From: Streptomyces sp. NA02950
GTDB taxonomy: Bacteria; Actinomycetota; Actinomycetes; Streptomycetales; Streptomycetaceae
Assembly (NCBI RefSeq): GCF_013364155.1
Contig: NZ_CP054916.1
Location: 4,709,001-4,773,000 of the forward strand
Length of the DNA: 64,000 nt
Reading direction: 5' to 3'
The notes under the pieces are model-generated. The model was given only the letters and a program-made list of their open reading frames with translations, was not told the DNA's origin and ran no database searches. Positions 26,866-35,229 of this stretch are shown here, one piece after another. Position 1 is the first letter of the stretch. Every line of letters begins with the position of its first letter. Made by a program: the position numbers and the translations under genes.

Positions 26866-27675
26866 TTACGCGAGCTCGTCCAGATCGGCGAAGTCCAGCT
26901 CGCGGTCGAAATCGGGATCGATGTTCGTGTCGGGTTTCGGTGCTCCCGGGGCCGGTGGCGGAGCGAGGTCGGTCCGCGGAGCGATATCCGTGTCGGCGGC
27001 CCGGCCGGCCTCGACCCGGCCCCTTTCCGCCCGGCCGATCTCCGGAGCGATCTCGGAAGCGATCTCCGGAGCGAGCTCGGGAGTGAGTTCAGGGCCGAGA
27101 CCGCGCTCCAGGCCCGCGGTCAGTCCCGGATCCACATCGGCCGGGATCGTGAGCCGCTTCATAAAACCGTCACCAGCCGGAAGAAGCGCCCATACAGTGA
27201 CTTCCCCGACGCCGTTCCGGACGCCCCAGTCGTCGGCCAGCGATCGGATGATGTTGAGCCCCCGGCCACCGCGGGCGGTGACAGAGGGTTTGGCCGGAAG
27301 GGGTCTTGTGGGTCCGCCGCCGTCCGTGACCTCGACTGTCAGCCGCTTGTCCTCGTCAACGCTCCATGCCGCCCGGACCGTGTCGTCACCATGGTCGGAA
27401 CGCCATGGGCGGCCATGACGCCATGCATTGCTGAGCAATTCCGAAAGGATCAATACAGCGTCGTCTATGACCGATTCCGATACCCCAGTCCTGCCCAAAT
27501 CGCCACGCAACCACTGCCTTGCCGCGCGGACACCCGCAGGACCATGGGGTACGGTCATGGTCGACGACGTCGGCACCTGCCGTGCCACCACCAACGCCAC
27601 CCCCGAGACCTCCTTCGCCCCACGCCACGGGATGGATGCCCCAATGGGCTGGAGCGGAAACAGGCCAAGTGGCAT
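26866..27675 (-). CDS. ATP-binding protein, anti-sigma-type HATPase
   Basis: This is a 269-residue protein with a central GHKL ATPase domain: N-box LILSELLSNAWRHG near residue 79, G1 region VEVTDGGGPTRPLP and G2 GGRGLNIIRSLADDW. A C-terminal tail rich in acidic and arginine residues and repeats such as PELTPELAPEIASEIAPEIG extends about 90 residues past the domain. ATG 27675 is preferred; a GTG at 27687 is in frame. It is the second RsbW-like kinase in the window; its partner sigma or anti-sigma antagonist is not identifiable. Confidence 0.85.
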   Translation of the reverse strand: MPLGLFPLQPIGASIPWRGAKEVSGVALVVARQVPTSSTMTVPHGPAGVRAARQWLRGDLGRTGVSESVIDDAVLILSELLSNAWRHGRPWRSDHGDDTVRAAWSVDEDKRLTVEVTDGGGPTRPLPAKPSVTARGGRGLNIIRSLADDWGVRNGVGEVTVWALLPAGDGFMKRLTIPADVDPGLTAGLERGLGPELTPELAPEIASEIAPEIGRAERGRVEAGRAADTDIAPRTDLAPPPAPGAPKPDTNIDPDFDRELDFADLDELA

Positions 27676-27740
27676 CGTGTGACGCACTCGTCACGATCGA
27701 ATGCGTACCGAACGCGCCGGTGCACGCCGTGTAATGCCCA

Positions 27741-28574
27741 CTATGTGCGTCCGAGTTGGGACAGTACCTGTTTGGGGCGATTGGTAATCACCGCGTCGAC
27801 CCCGAGGCGGACGCACAGGTCCACGTCCTCGGGCTGGTCGACGGTCCAGACGTGCACTCGGTGCCCCGCGCGCTGCAACCGTGCCACAAAGCCCGGGTGG
27901 TTCCGTACGATCCGGATGCTCGGCCCCGCGATCCGCACCCCCGGCGGCAACTGCCCGTCCCGGTGGCGCGGCAGCATGAACTGCATCAGGAAGACGGTGG
28001 GCAGGGTGGGGGCCGCCGCCCGCACCCGGTGCAGCGAGCGCGCCGAGAAGCTCATCACCCGCACGGGCGAGGGTCCCTCGGGCGGCGGTGCGTCCAGGCC
28101 GTACCGGCGCAGCAGGGCGAGCAGCCGCTCCTCGACCTGACCGGCCCACCGGGTGGGATGCTTGGTCTCGATCGCCAGTTCGACCGGGCGTCCGGCATCC
28201 CGGACCAGCGCCAGCAGCCGGTCCAGGGTGAGCACGGAAGTGGAGTCGGTGTGGTCCCGGTCCGGCGCCTCCTTGTCGGTGGCCTGCCCCTTCCAGGAGC
28301 CGAAGTCCAGCGCGGCGAGATCGGAGAGTTCGAGCGCGGAAACCGCGCCCCGGCCGTTGGAGGTGCGGTTGACGCGGCGGTCGTGGACGCAGACGAGATG
28401 GCCGTCGGCGGTCAGCCGGACGTCGCACTCGAGGGCGTCGGCGCCGTCCTCGACCGCTCTGCGGTACGCGGCCAGCGTGTGCTCCGGAGCGTCCTCGGAG
28501 GACCCGCGGTGGGCGATGACGGACACGGTGTGCGGGCCGGGGCGGATGTCCCGGGCAGGGCGCGCATAGGTCAC
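27741..28574 (-). CDS. glycerophosphodiester phosphodiesterase
   Basis: This is a 277-residue TIM-barrel enzyme that splits glycerophosphodiesters to glycerol-3-phosphate and an alcohol. The catalytic His-Arg of VIAHRGSSEDAPEHT near residue 20, the metal ligands in ALECDVRLTADGHLV, the second histidine in CVHDRRVNRTSNG and the late VWTVDQPED motif are all present. GTG 28574 gives the normal family length; the frame runs on upstream through sequence antisense to the HtrA gene. No signal peptide is seen, so it is probably cytoplasmic. Confidence 0.92.
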   Translation of the reverse strand: MTYARPARDIRPGPHTVSVIAHRGSSEDAPEHTLAAYRRAVEDGADALECDVRLTADGHLVCVHDRRVNRTSNGRGAVSALELSDLAALDFGSWKGQATDKEAPDRDHTDSTSVLTLDRLLALVRDAGRPVELAIETKHPTRWAGQVEERLLALLRRYGLDAPPPEGPSPVRVMSFSARSLHRVRAAAPTLPTVFLMQFMLPRHRDGQLPPGVRIAGPSIRIVRNHPGFVARLQRAGHRVHVWTVDQPEDVDLCVRLGVDAVITNRPKQVLSQLGRT

Positions 28575-28791
28575 CGCGTTATGGTGCCACCGCCCGGTGT
28601 TCGCCGCTGGACGCGGCCCCGCCGATCGTTGCCCGGAATGGCGGCGGGGCGATTTGTCCGGGATAAAGGGTGGTAGTCCACGGGGCCGCCGCTCCTTACG
28701 GCGGTCTGACGCGCCGTGGGAAAAGCTGACGACGGTAATACGTACGCGTGGGCCGTCATGGAAAAACTGTCGTGCACCTGAGGAGACAGCT

Positions 28792-30285
28792 GTGAGCACC
28801 GAGAACGAGGGCGCTGCCGTACCGCCTGCGGCCGGGCCGCACCCGGCCCCTCCGGCGCCGCAACATGAGCCCGCGGTGCCTCCCGCGCCGGAGTTCGAGC
28901 CCACCGCGGGCGCGGCCCCGGCACCCCAGGACGCACCGATATCCGCGCCCCCGGCCCAGCCCCCCGCCACGTCCGCCTCCGGCGGTGCGGGCGAGGGCGC
29001 CGGGCCGGGCAGCGGGACCCCCGGCGCTCCGGGCTCCGGCCCTGGTGGAGACACCAGCGCGGGGCAGACCGCCTCGTGGTGGACCGCCGGCGGCGGTCAG
29101 CCGCAGGACGGCTCGGGCGGCGGGCCGTGGGGGACCGCCCCGGTACCGCCGTCCGGGGCACCCGGGCGCAAGCCCCGCGGCCTGATCGCCGCCGCACTGG
29201 CCGCCGTGCTGGTCGCGGGCGGTATCGGCGGGGGTATCGGCTATCTGGCCGCCGACCACGACGACAGCGACACCAGCACCGTCTCCGCCTTCGGCAACCC
29301 CAAGTCCGAGAGCCGCGCGCCGGGCTCGGTGTCGAACATCGCGGGCAAGACCCTGCCCAGCGTGGTCACCATCGAGGCCCAGGGCAGCGATGGCGAGGGC
29401 GGCACCGGCACCGGCTTCGTCTACGACAAGCAGGGCCACATCCTCACCAACAACCACGTCGTCGCCTCCGCCGCGGAGCGCGGCAAGCTCACCGCCACCT
29501 TCTCCAACGGCAAGCGGTACGCCGCCCAGGTCGTCGGCCGGGCCGAGGGCTACGACGTCGCCGTGCTCAAGCTGAAGAACGCCCCGGGCGCCAAGCTGAA
29601 CCCGCTGCCCCTCGGTAACTCCGACAAGGTCGCCGTGGGCGACGCCACAGTCGCCATCGGCGCCCCCTTCGGCCTGTCCGGCACCGTCACCACCGGCATC
29701 GTGAGCGCCAAGAACCGCCCGGTCGCCTCCAGCGACGGCGGCGGGGGCAACGCCTCCTACATGTCCGCCCTCCAGACGGACGCCTCCATCAACCCGGGTA
29801 ACTCCGGCGGCCCCCTGCTGAACGCCGACGGCGGCGTCATCGGCATCAACTCCGCCATCCAGTCGGCCGGCAGCGGCAACGGCCTCGGCGAGTCGCAGCA
29901 GTCCGGCAGCATCGGCCTGGGCTTCGCCATCCCGATCAACCAGGCGAAGAACGTCGCCCAGCAGCTGATCAAAACCGGTCAGCCGGTCTACCCGGTGATC
30001 GAGGCCACGGTGAACATGAAGGACACCGGCGCGGGCGCCACCATCGCCTCCAACGGCGCCGGCGGCAGCCCGGCCGTCGTCCCCGGCGGCCCGGCCGACA
30101 AGGCGGGCCTCAAGTCGGGCGATGTGATCACCAAGCTGGACGACACGGTGATCGACAGTGGACCCACCCTGATCAGCGAGATCTGGACCCACAAGCCCGG
30201 CGACAAGGTCACCCTCACCTACAAGCGTGACGGCAAGCAGTCCACGGTCGATGTCACCCTGGGGAAGCGCAAGGGTGACAGTTGA
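28792..30285 (+). CDS. HtrA/DegP-type membrane serine protease with PDZ domain
   Basis: This is a 497-residue protein. A proline/alanine/glycine-rich cytoplasmic region of about 130 residues precedes one transmembrane helix (LIAAALAAVLVAGGIGGGIG). The trypsin-like domain has the triad His in NNHVV, Asp in YDVAVLKL and Ser in NPGNSGGPL. A C-terminal PDZ domain follows (GPADKAGLKSGDVITKLDD). It acts in envelope protein quality control. GTG 28792 follows AGGAGA; upstream open frame is not coding. It lies immediately before the tRNA-Ser. Confidence 0.94.
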   Translation: MSTENEGAAVPPAAGPHPAPPAPQHEPAVPPAPEFEPTAGAAPAPQDAPISAPPAQPPATSASGGAGEGAGPGSGTPGAPGSGPGGDTSAGQTASWWTAGGGQPQDGSGGGPWGTAPVPPSGAPGRKPRGLIAAALAAVLVAGGIGGGIGYLAADHDDSDTSTVSAFGNPKSESRAPGSVSNIAGKTLPSVVTIEAQGSDGEGGTGTGFVYDKQGHILTNNHVVASAAERGKLTATFSNGKRYAAQVVGRAEGYDVAVLKLKNAPGAKLNPLPLGNSDKVAVGDATVAIGAPFGLSGTVTTGIVSAKNRPVASSDGGGGNASYMSALQTDASINPGNSGGPLLNADGGVIGINSAIQSAGSGNGLGESQQSGSIGLGFAIPINQAKNVAQQLIKTGQPVYPVIEATVNMKDTGAGATIASNGAGGSPAVVPGGPADKAGLKSGDVITKLDDTVIDSGPTLISEIWTHKPGDKVTLTYKRDGKQSTVDVTLGKRKGDS

Positions 30286-30299
30286 CGCGCTAGGCTGAT

Positions 30300-30328
30300 C
30301 CCCGCGTCCCCCAGAGGGCGACGCGGGG
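30300..30328 (+). terminator. hairpin between htrA-like gene and tRNA
   Basis: CCCCGCGTC (30300-30308) pairs with GACGCGGGG (30320-30328). It follows the protease stop by 14 bases and its last two bases are the first two of the tRNA. Confidence 0.5.
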
Positions 30329-30413
30329 AGGCTTGCCCGAGCGGCCTAAGGGAACGGTCTTGAAAACCGTCGTGGCAGCGATGTCACCGAGGGTTCAAAT
30401 CCCTCAGCCTCCG
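30327..30413 (+). tRNA. tRNA-Ser(UGA)
   Basis: This is an 87-base tRNA with acceptor GGAGGCT/AGCCTCC, discriminator G, anticodon stem ACGGT/ACCGT around CTTGAAA with anticodon TGA at 30361-30363. A long variable arm (GTGGC/GTCAC) and T arm GAGGG/CCCTC are also present. The CCA end is not encoded. The gene is intact although a mobile element is integrated in it, because the element's own copy supplies the last 59 bases. Confidence 0.97.
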
Positions 30414-30414
30414 C
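30355..30414 (+). repeat. att site next to integrase (tRNA-reconstituting copy)
   Basis: These 60 bases run from the anticodon stem to one base past the tRNA and are identical to 55131-55190. They restore the tRNA 3' part after integration. Confidence 0.95.
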
Positions 30415-30433
30415 GCAGGTAAGAAAAGCGCAG

Positions 30434-30472
30434 GTGAGAGGGGGCTCCGGAGAATCCGGAGCCCCCTCTCAC
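30434..30472. terminator. strong hairpin between tRNA-Ser and integrase
   Basis: GTGAGAGGGGGCTCCGGA (30434-30451) pairs perfectly with its complement at 30455-30472 around a 3-base loop. It follows the tRNA by 20 bases and also faces the convergent integrase stop, so it can terminate both transcripts. It was brought by the element. Confidence 0.75.
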
Positions 30473-30523
30473 GCGCTTCCTGTCTCACCCTGTCCCACCT
30501 GAATCCCAGCGTTGACCAGCGCG

Positions 30524-30545
30524 TGCGGCCAAGCTGCGGCCAAGC
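30524..30545. repeat. tandem 11-bp repeat, candidate integrase arm sites (int side)
   Basis: Two perfect copies of TGCGGCCAAGC stand head to tail just before the integrase stop. A matching pair (TGTGGCCAACC, TGTGGCCAGGG) lies at 55040-55061 inside the other end, with the same 11-bp period. This is the arrangement of arm-type binding sites of tyrosine integrases. Confidence 0.6.
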
Positions 30546-30564
30546 GGCGAGCCGCTGCGCTCCG

Positions 30565-31968
30565 TCATCCGTCCTCGTCAGACGTGGTGTTGAGCGCGTC
30601 ATCGATCAACTGGTTCGCCCGGTGCTGCTGCCCCCGCAGCAGCTTCGCGTAGAACTTCCAGAGCACCGCGATGCTGTGCCCGGCCCGCCGGGCGACCTCC
30701 ACCGGATCCACACCCGCCTTGATCCACAGCGAGATACCCGCATGCCGTGACGCGTACGGCACCTCGGCGAGCGGCGTATGGACCTCGGCGGCCGGAAGCG
30801 CCTTCCGCCGGGCCTCCTGCCAGACCTCCGTGTACTCCGTCGAGCGCACCCGACCACCGCGCACGGCGCGGAACAGCCGACCGTCCGGGGCGGTCCCGTA
30901 CTCGTCCAGGTGCCGGCGGAGCAGCTGCACGAGCACCGGCGGAATGGGCACCGGCCGGGTGGTCTTCCGGGCCCGCCGCTTCAGCCCGCGCACCTCGTAC
31001 GACTTGCCATCGTCCGTCCACCCGGTCCCGACCTCCGGTCGGCTCCCCGCGAGGATCAGTTCGCCCCAACCGGACTCCGGCAGCTTGCAGTCCCGCTTCG
31101 TCAGTGCGGCCGCCTCGGAAGGGCGCATCCCCGCGTAGTACAAGCACCCGAAGAACGCGTGAAGGTGCTCCCCGCGCGGCCCCCGAGCCCTCACGGCCTC
31201 CAGCAGCTCCCGCATCAGCTCCGGGCCGGGAACGTAGCGGAAGTCCACCTCGTCGTCCGTCTCCGGCGGGTCCCAGTCGATCCGGCTCAGCGGATTGACG
31301 GTGAGCAGGCCCCGCTCGATCGCGTAGCGCAGAGCGTTGCTCAGGACGGTGCGCTTGCGCCGGAACGTGTTGTCCGCCGATGCCGTGCCGTCCAGCTTGG
31401 TGGAGAGGGCACGAAGAGCGCGGCGGATCCGATCCGAGTCGTCCATGTCCACGACCTTGACCGAGTGCTTCGCCACCCATGCCAGCGCGGCGGCGATCTC
31501 CTCGGGCGGGTCCTCCACATCCTTCCGGGCCGCGAACTCGCCCTCGTCATCACGGACGCACTGGAAGGCCCATACGCGCAGCGCCAGGCGCAGAACCTCG
31601 GGGTCCGGCGACCCCTTCTTCGGCCCGGAGAGCAGCACGGGCATCATGTTGGTCAGCGCCTCGGCGATGCCGGCGCGGTGCTTCGCCGCGACGTTGGGCC
31701 ACTTCATGAGGGCGTAGTCGCAGGCGTGTTCGTACCAGGTCGGGGAGTTGAGTTCGCGCAGCTCGGATGCGGGCAGGCCCGTCTCCACGTCGAACTGCTC
31801 GCCCTTCCGTATGGCCGACATGAGTTCGGCCCGGCGTCCATCGGCGAGCGGCTGGCTCTGGAACGGCTGCTGATGCGTCTCGCCGCCCACCAGCCACCGG
31901 AGCTGGAAGGGAGCGCTCTTGCTGTTGCGCTTCCGGATGCCCCAGATCCGTACGTCGTAGGTCAACAC
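30565..31968 (-). CDS. int: tyrosine recombinase/integrase of the AICE
   Basis: This is a 467-residue integrase, normal length for AICEs. The N-terminal part holds the arm-binding and core-binding domains (residues 1-230). The catalytic residues are Arg in YYAGMRPSEAAAL, His-x-x-Arg replaced by the compact YASRHAGISLW, His in RAGHSIAVL and the nucleophile Tyr in LWKFYAKLL. It inserts and, with Xis, excises the element at the tRNA-Ser att site. GTG 31968 has AGGAGA upstream. The gene reads toward its att site and follows xis after 66 bases. Confidence 0.96.
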   Translation of the reverse strand: MLTYDVRIWGIRKRNSKSAPFQLRWLVGGETHQQPFQSQPLADGRRAELMSAIRKGEQFDVETGLPASELRELNSPTWYEHACDYALMKWPNVAAKHRAGIAEALTNMMPVLLSGPKKGSPDPEVLRLALRVWAFQCVRDDEGEFAARKDVEDPPEEIAAALAWVAKHSVKVVDMDDSDRIRRALRALSTKLDGTASADNTFRRKRTVLSNALRYAIERGLLTVNPLSRIDWDPPETDDEVDFRYVPGPELMRELLEAVRARGPRGEHLHAFFGCLYYAGMRPSEAAALTKRDCKLPESGWGELILAGSRPEVGTGWTDDGKSYEVRGLKRRARKTTRPVPIPPVLVQLLRRHLDEYGTAPDGRLFRAVRGGRVRSTEYTEVWQEARRKALPAAEVHTPLAEVPYASRHAGISLWIKAGVDPVEVARRAGHSIAVLWKFYAKLLRGQQHRANQLIDDALNTTSDEDG

Positions 31969-32034
31969 GCTGTGTCTCCTGAACAGGCGGAAGGGGCGCG
32001 CCGTGACGGCGCGCCCCTTCGAACGGACTCGGGG

Positions 32035-32268
32035 TCAGACGGACGCTTCCTCGTTCGCTTCCCACCAGGCGTCGAGGTCCGCCCGGCGGATCCTGATCTG
32101 CCCGTTGGGGAGCTTGACGCACTTGGGCGCGGTGCCCCGGGCCCTCATCCGGTAGAAGGCCGACCGGGACATGTCGATCTCTGCCAGAACCTCGGGGAGC
32201 TTGAGCCTCTGGTTGCCGTTCTTGGCCGCGGCCGACGTCGTGGCCGTGCTCCTGGTGCTCTTGCGCAC
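32035..32268 (-). CDS. xis: excisionase / AlpA-like HTH protein
   Basis: This is a 77-residue protein with a MerR/AlpA-type winged helix: LKLPEVLAEIDMSRSAFYRM, then PNGQIRIRRADLDAWW. Small basic proteins of this type next to the integrase act as recombination directionality factors in AICEs. GTG 32268 is preceded by AGGAGG. One of four conserved hairpin repeats of the element lies about 40 bases upstream in its leader. Confidence 0.9.
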   Translation of the reverse strand: MRKSTRSTATTSAAAKNGNQRLKLPEVLAEIDMSRSAFYRMRARGTAPKCVKLPNGQIRIRRADLDAWWEANEEASV

Positions 32269-32306
32269 AGGGGTCCTCCTGTAGGAGTGGTGTCGGGATG
32301 GGCGAA

Positions 32307-32346
32307 CAGGGCGGCGGGCTGTCCTTGGTCGGGGGCCGCTGCCCTG
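32307..32346 (-). repeat. conserved intergenic hairpin, copy A (before xis)
   Basis: An 11-bp stem, CAGGGCGGCGG with CCGCTGCCCTG (one G-T pair), encloses the loop GCTGTCCTTGGTCGGGGG as written on the top strand. In the leftward transcript it lies 39 bases before the xis start. The loop and the flank GCCCATC (RNA sense) are shared with copies B, C and D. Confidence 0.7.
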
Positions 32347-32403
32347 AGGTCGAGAGTGATGCCGGTTTTGCAGTCGCCGCGTCTGTCCGAAGCGCGGGAT
32401 TCT

Positions 32404-32609
32404 GCGTCACCGCGTCACGTGCGTCATTCAGGCTTCTGACCTGCGGGTTTTTGGTGACGCAGAGCGTTGGGGGTGCGTCACCGGTGACGCAGGCTGTCCG
32501 TCATCGGTGACGCGGGTGACGCGGCGTGACGCAGCAGACGGCTGTCTGCGTCACGGCCGTCTGCGCAGGTCACCCGCCGTTTTCCGGGCCACCGTGACGC
32601 AGGTGACGC
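32404..32609. other. iteron-like cluster, candidate AICE replication origin
   Basis: Eleven exact copies of GTGACGC occur in 206 bases. Seven face right (32454, 32484, 32507, 32516, 32526, 32594, 32603) and four face left (32404, 32412, 32475, 32548). Most extend to GTGACGCAG or GTGACGCGG. The block is noncoding, between the replication helicase gene and xis, and is followed by the A-rich stretch CTTAGGAAAAAGAGG. Such clusters are typical binding sites of replication initiators. Confidence 0.6.
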
Positions 32610-32724
32610 AGCGTTCCCCACTTAGGAAAAAGAGGGGGGTGTCTGTGGTGGTGCAGTGCGGTTCAGGCGTGAAGATGGAGCCGCTTCGCGGCGCGTCCAT
32701 CGCAGGGCGGCGCCGCCGCCGAAC

Positions 32725-32762
32725 AGCAAGAGGAGCACGCGGGGGCTGGTGCTCCTCTTGCT
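32725..32762 (-). terminator. hairpin terminating the replication operon
   Basis: AGCAAGAGGAGCAC (32725-32738) pairs perfectly with GTGCTCCTCTTGCT (32749-32762) around a 10-base loop. It begins 12 bases after the leftward helicase stop and separates the replication genes from the candidate origin and xis-int. There is no U-run. Confidence 0.6.
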
Positions 32763-32774
32763 CGTGCCGTGCCG

Positions 32775-34247
32775 TCAGAACGCCTGCTGCTCGTGTGGGG
32801 GCGGAGCGGGCGGGCGGCTCATTTCGAGGTAGCGGCCCTCCCTGGTGCGGCCCGAGTCGATGAGGACGCCTCGGGCGGCCAGGGTCGGCTGTAGACGCTT
32901 GAGCCGGTCGGAGAGGACTTTGCCGGTGGTCGGCCACCCCTTGGGCAGGGGGCGGAAGTCCTCGCCCGTGTAGAGGCGGGTGAGGCAGTGCAGCCACTCC
33001 GTGGAGGTCATCCGCTGCTCTGCGCCCGGTTCGATGTCTGCGGCGTGCCTGAGGACGGTCTGCGCCAGCAGGTCGCCTTCAATGACGTCGTCGTTGAGGT
33101 CGTCCAGACTGGCCCGGTAGGCGGTGAGCGCCCCGAGACCAGTCGCTGCGTCGAGCTGCGCGCACAGGTGCGCGAAGTCCGCCATCCGCAGGTCTGTGGG
33201 GGTCTCCGCCTCAGCCGCACGGACCTTGACCGTGAGGTCCAGGAGAGACCCGAGAATGACGGGCAGAACTTCCGCGTACTCGGCCCACAGCTCGGCCTCG
33301 GTGCGCCGGACGCGGGGCCGCTCCAGACGCAGGGGCAGGAGCCGTTCGGCGAGGTCGGGCCGGATGACTCCCACATCGATACCGGTCAGGAGCAGGGGGC
33401 GGCGGTAGCGGGCGCGGAAGACGTCCCCGTCGGTGAACAGGGCGCGCTTGACGGTCTCGGCGCCGGTGACGATGCAGCACATGGCGTCCGACAGGTCCGG
33501 GGTCATGTAGGAGAGGTTGTCCAGGGCAGTGACCCATCCGGCCGCCACGGCCGCGGTCAGGTTCTCCTCGTCCTTCGGAGCCCGGCGCAGGTCGCTGCTC
33601 ATGCCCTCGATGATCCGCAGGAGCATTCGCCCCGCGGTGGACTTGCCAGCCCCCTGTGGGCCGGTAAGGAAGGGCGCGGGGACGGGCACGGACGGGCCGA
33701 GGCAGCCGATCAGCCAGGCGATGGCCAGGCACTCAGTCTCCGCGTTGGCGAAGTTGCACAGCCTCAGCAGCAGGTCGATGCCCTTGCCGTCGGTGTCCTT
33801 GGCAGGCAGGGGCAGTTCCCCGGTGAGCTGAGTGCGCCGCCAGCACACCTCGCGCGGGTCGGGGATGGCGATGTCCCAGCCGGTGGGGTGGATGCGGACG
33901 GACTGCCCGTCGCTGCGGCCCAGGTCCAACCAGGTCGCCCCGTCGAATCCGGGCGCGACGCGGATGTGGACGGGCTGCACGTCTTCGTCCAGCGCGAGTG
34001 CTTCGATCAAGTCCAATGCCTCCTTGAGGGCGGTTCCGTTGAACACGCCGCGCCCGTCCTTGAACAGGCCGACCATGAGTTCCTGGCGGTGGCTGCCGGT
34101 CGTGCCCTGGGAGCGGATGGGGCGGGCCACGGGGTGGCCGTTCTTCTGCGCGTACACGGTCCCGTCGGCGGTGCGGAAGTACCGGAAGTGCGCCTGCGCG
34201 TAGTCCGTGATGACCTCGCGGGCGGGATTCTTCTCGTCGTCGGGCAT
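32775..34247 (-). CDS. AICE replication ATPase/helicase
   Basis: This is a 490-residue P-loop ATPase. Walker A TGPQGAGKST lies near residue 200 and a Walker B-like WVTALDNLSYMTPDLSDAM near 237. The first 180 residues are specific to the family. It follows the Prim-Pol gene with 2 bases between, and together they match the two-protein primase-polymerase/helicase replication module of RepPP-type AICEs. ATG 34247 gives the first conserved segment; the longer frame overlaps the Prim-Pol gene. A small helix-rich C-terminal domain (TSTEWLHCLTRLY) may bind DNA. Confidence 0.85.
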   Translation of the reverse strand: MPDDEKNPAREVITDYAQAHFRYFRTADGTVYAQKNGHPVARPIRSQGTTGSHRQELMVGLFKDGRGVFNGTALKEALDLIEALALDEDVQPVHIRVAPGFDGATWLDLGRSDGQSVRIHPTGWDIAIPDPREVCWRRTQLTGELPLPAKDTDGKGIDLLLRLCNFANAETECLAIAWLIGCLGPSVPVPAPFLTGPQGAGKSTAGRMLLRIIEGMSSDLRRAPKDEENLTAAVAAGWVTALDNLSYMTPDLSDAMCCIVTGAETVKRALFTDGDVFRARYRRPLLLTGIDVGVIRPDLAERLLPLRLERPRVRRTEAELWAEYAEVLPVILGSLLDLTVKVRAAEAETPTDLRMADFAHLCAQLDAATGLGALTAYRASLDDLNDDVIEGDLLAQTVLRHAADIEPGAEQRMTSTEWLHCLTRLYTGEDFRPLPKGWPTTGKVLSDRLKRLQPTLAARGVLIDSGRTREGRYLEMSRPPAPPPHEQQAF

Positions 34248-34249
34248 GG

Positions 34250-35143
34250 TCACAGTCCCAATTTGGCGCGGGCGTTGGTCCAGGCGTCGGTGCAGTGCCG
34301 GGGCGATTCGCCCTTGGCCTGAGCGGCGGTGAACAGCCGCGCGATGTGGGCCTCGGTGAGGCAGCCGCACCGGCCATGGGTGGCCAGGACGGCGAGGAAC
34401 GTCCGGTAGACGGTGGCGTGGACCGCGCTGCGGGCCTCGGTGATGCGCTGCTCCGCCATCGAGATGCCACGCTCCAGGTAGGCGGGCGTGCGGTGGCGAC
34501 ACTCCCCGCCCCCGGCCGGTGCGGACACGGTGACGGCGCACGGTGCCGCCTGGACCGTGGTGGGGCGCTTCTCTGCCAGCGCGCGCACGACGTCCGGCAG
34601 GGCCGTCATGGTGCCGGTGCCGGGACCACGCCACCGCGCGTAGGCCATCGTGGACTTGAGGTCGACACCCTCACGGACGCCGTTCACCGAGCGCATGACG
34701 CCCTGGTAGATCCAGTGCTCACCACGGGTGGTAGGCACGGTCCTGGTGGGCGGGAGGGTCTGGTGGGCCCATGCGACGGCCGCCGGGTTGTCGAGGTCCA
34801 CGACGGTCAGCCCGGCCCCGGCGGGGTGGTACGCGACGGCCACGGCCTGGCGCCAGGCGCGAACCCAGAGGGGGGAGGTGATGACGGCAGGGTCGGTGGT
34901 GGCAGCAGCCCAGCCATGGCAGACGGAGGGGCACTGGCAGGCGCCCGCGTCCTTCATATTCGGCCGCCCGCCACAGGCGGCCTCGCCGCCCCGGGCGTCC
35001 TTCGCGCAGGTGCGGCAGTTCCCGAACGGGACCTTGCCCGCACGCAGAGGCAGCACCGGCACCCCGGTCTTGGCCAGATTGAGCGCGGTTCGTGGGAGGT
35101 CGGGGGCGGGGTGGTCTCGCCGGATGGGGTTGGGTTGGGCCAT
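34250..35143 (-). CDS. bifunctional DNA primase/polymerase (Prim-Pol)
   Basis: This is a 297-residue replication protein of the AICE. The Prim-Pol domain occupies about residues 20-200. It carries the catalytic DxD pair in GLTVVDLDNP, the zinc-like cysteine pattern CRTCAKDARG, CQCPSVCHGW, and the template contact TVPTTRGEHW. Such enzymes start and extend DNA chains and define the RepPP class of AICE. A C-terminal helical tail (MAEQRITEARSAVHATVYR) may act in loading. ATG 35143 follows AGGAGCACC; hairpin copy B lies in its leader. Confidence 0.9.
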   Translation of the reverse strand: MAQPNPIRRDHPAPDLPRTALNLAKTGVPVLPLRAGKVPFGNCRTCAKDARGGEAACGGRPNMKDAGACQCPSVCHGWAAATTDPAVITSPLWVRAWRQAVAVAYHPAGAGLTVVDLDNPAAVAWAHQTLPPTRTVPTTRGEHWIYQGVMRSVNGVREGVDLKSTMAYARWRGPGTGTMTALPDVVRALAEKRPTTVQAAPCAVTVSAPAGGGECRHRTPAYLERGISMAEQRITEARSAVHATVYRTFLAVLATHGRCGCLTEAHIARLFTAAQAKGESPRHCTDAWTNARAKLGL

Positions 35144-35185
35144 GCTTGGGGTGCTCCTGTTCCGTTGTGGATGGGCAGGGGAAGC

Positions 35186-35227
35186 CGGGGAGGCGGGCTG
35201 TCCTTGGTCGGAGGCCGCCTCCCCGGG
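35186..35227 (-). repeat. conserved intergenic hairpin, copy B (before Prim-Pol)
   Basis: A perfect 12-bp stem, CCGGGGAGGCGG with CCGCCTCCCCGG, encloses the loop GCTGTCCTTGGTCGGAGG. Where copies C and D have a C-G pair in the stem, this copy has A-T on both sides, which is a compensating change. It lies 43 bases before the Prim-Pol start. Confidence 0.75.
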
Positions 35228-35229
35228 CG

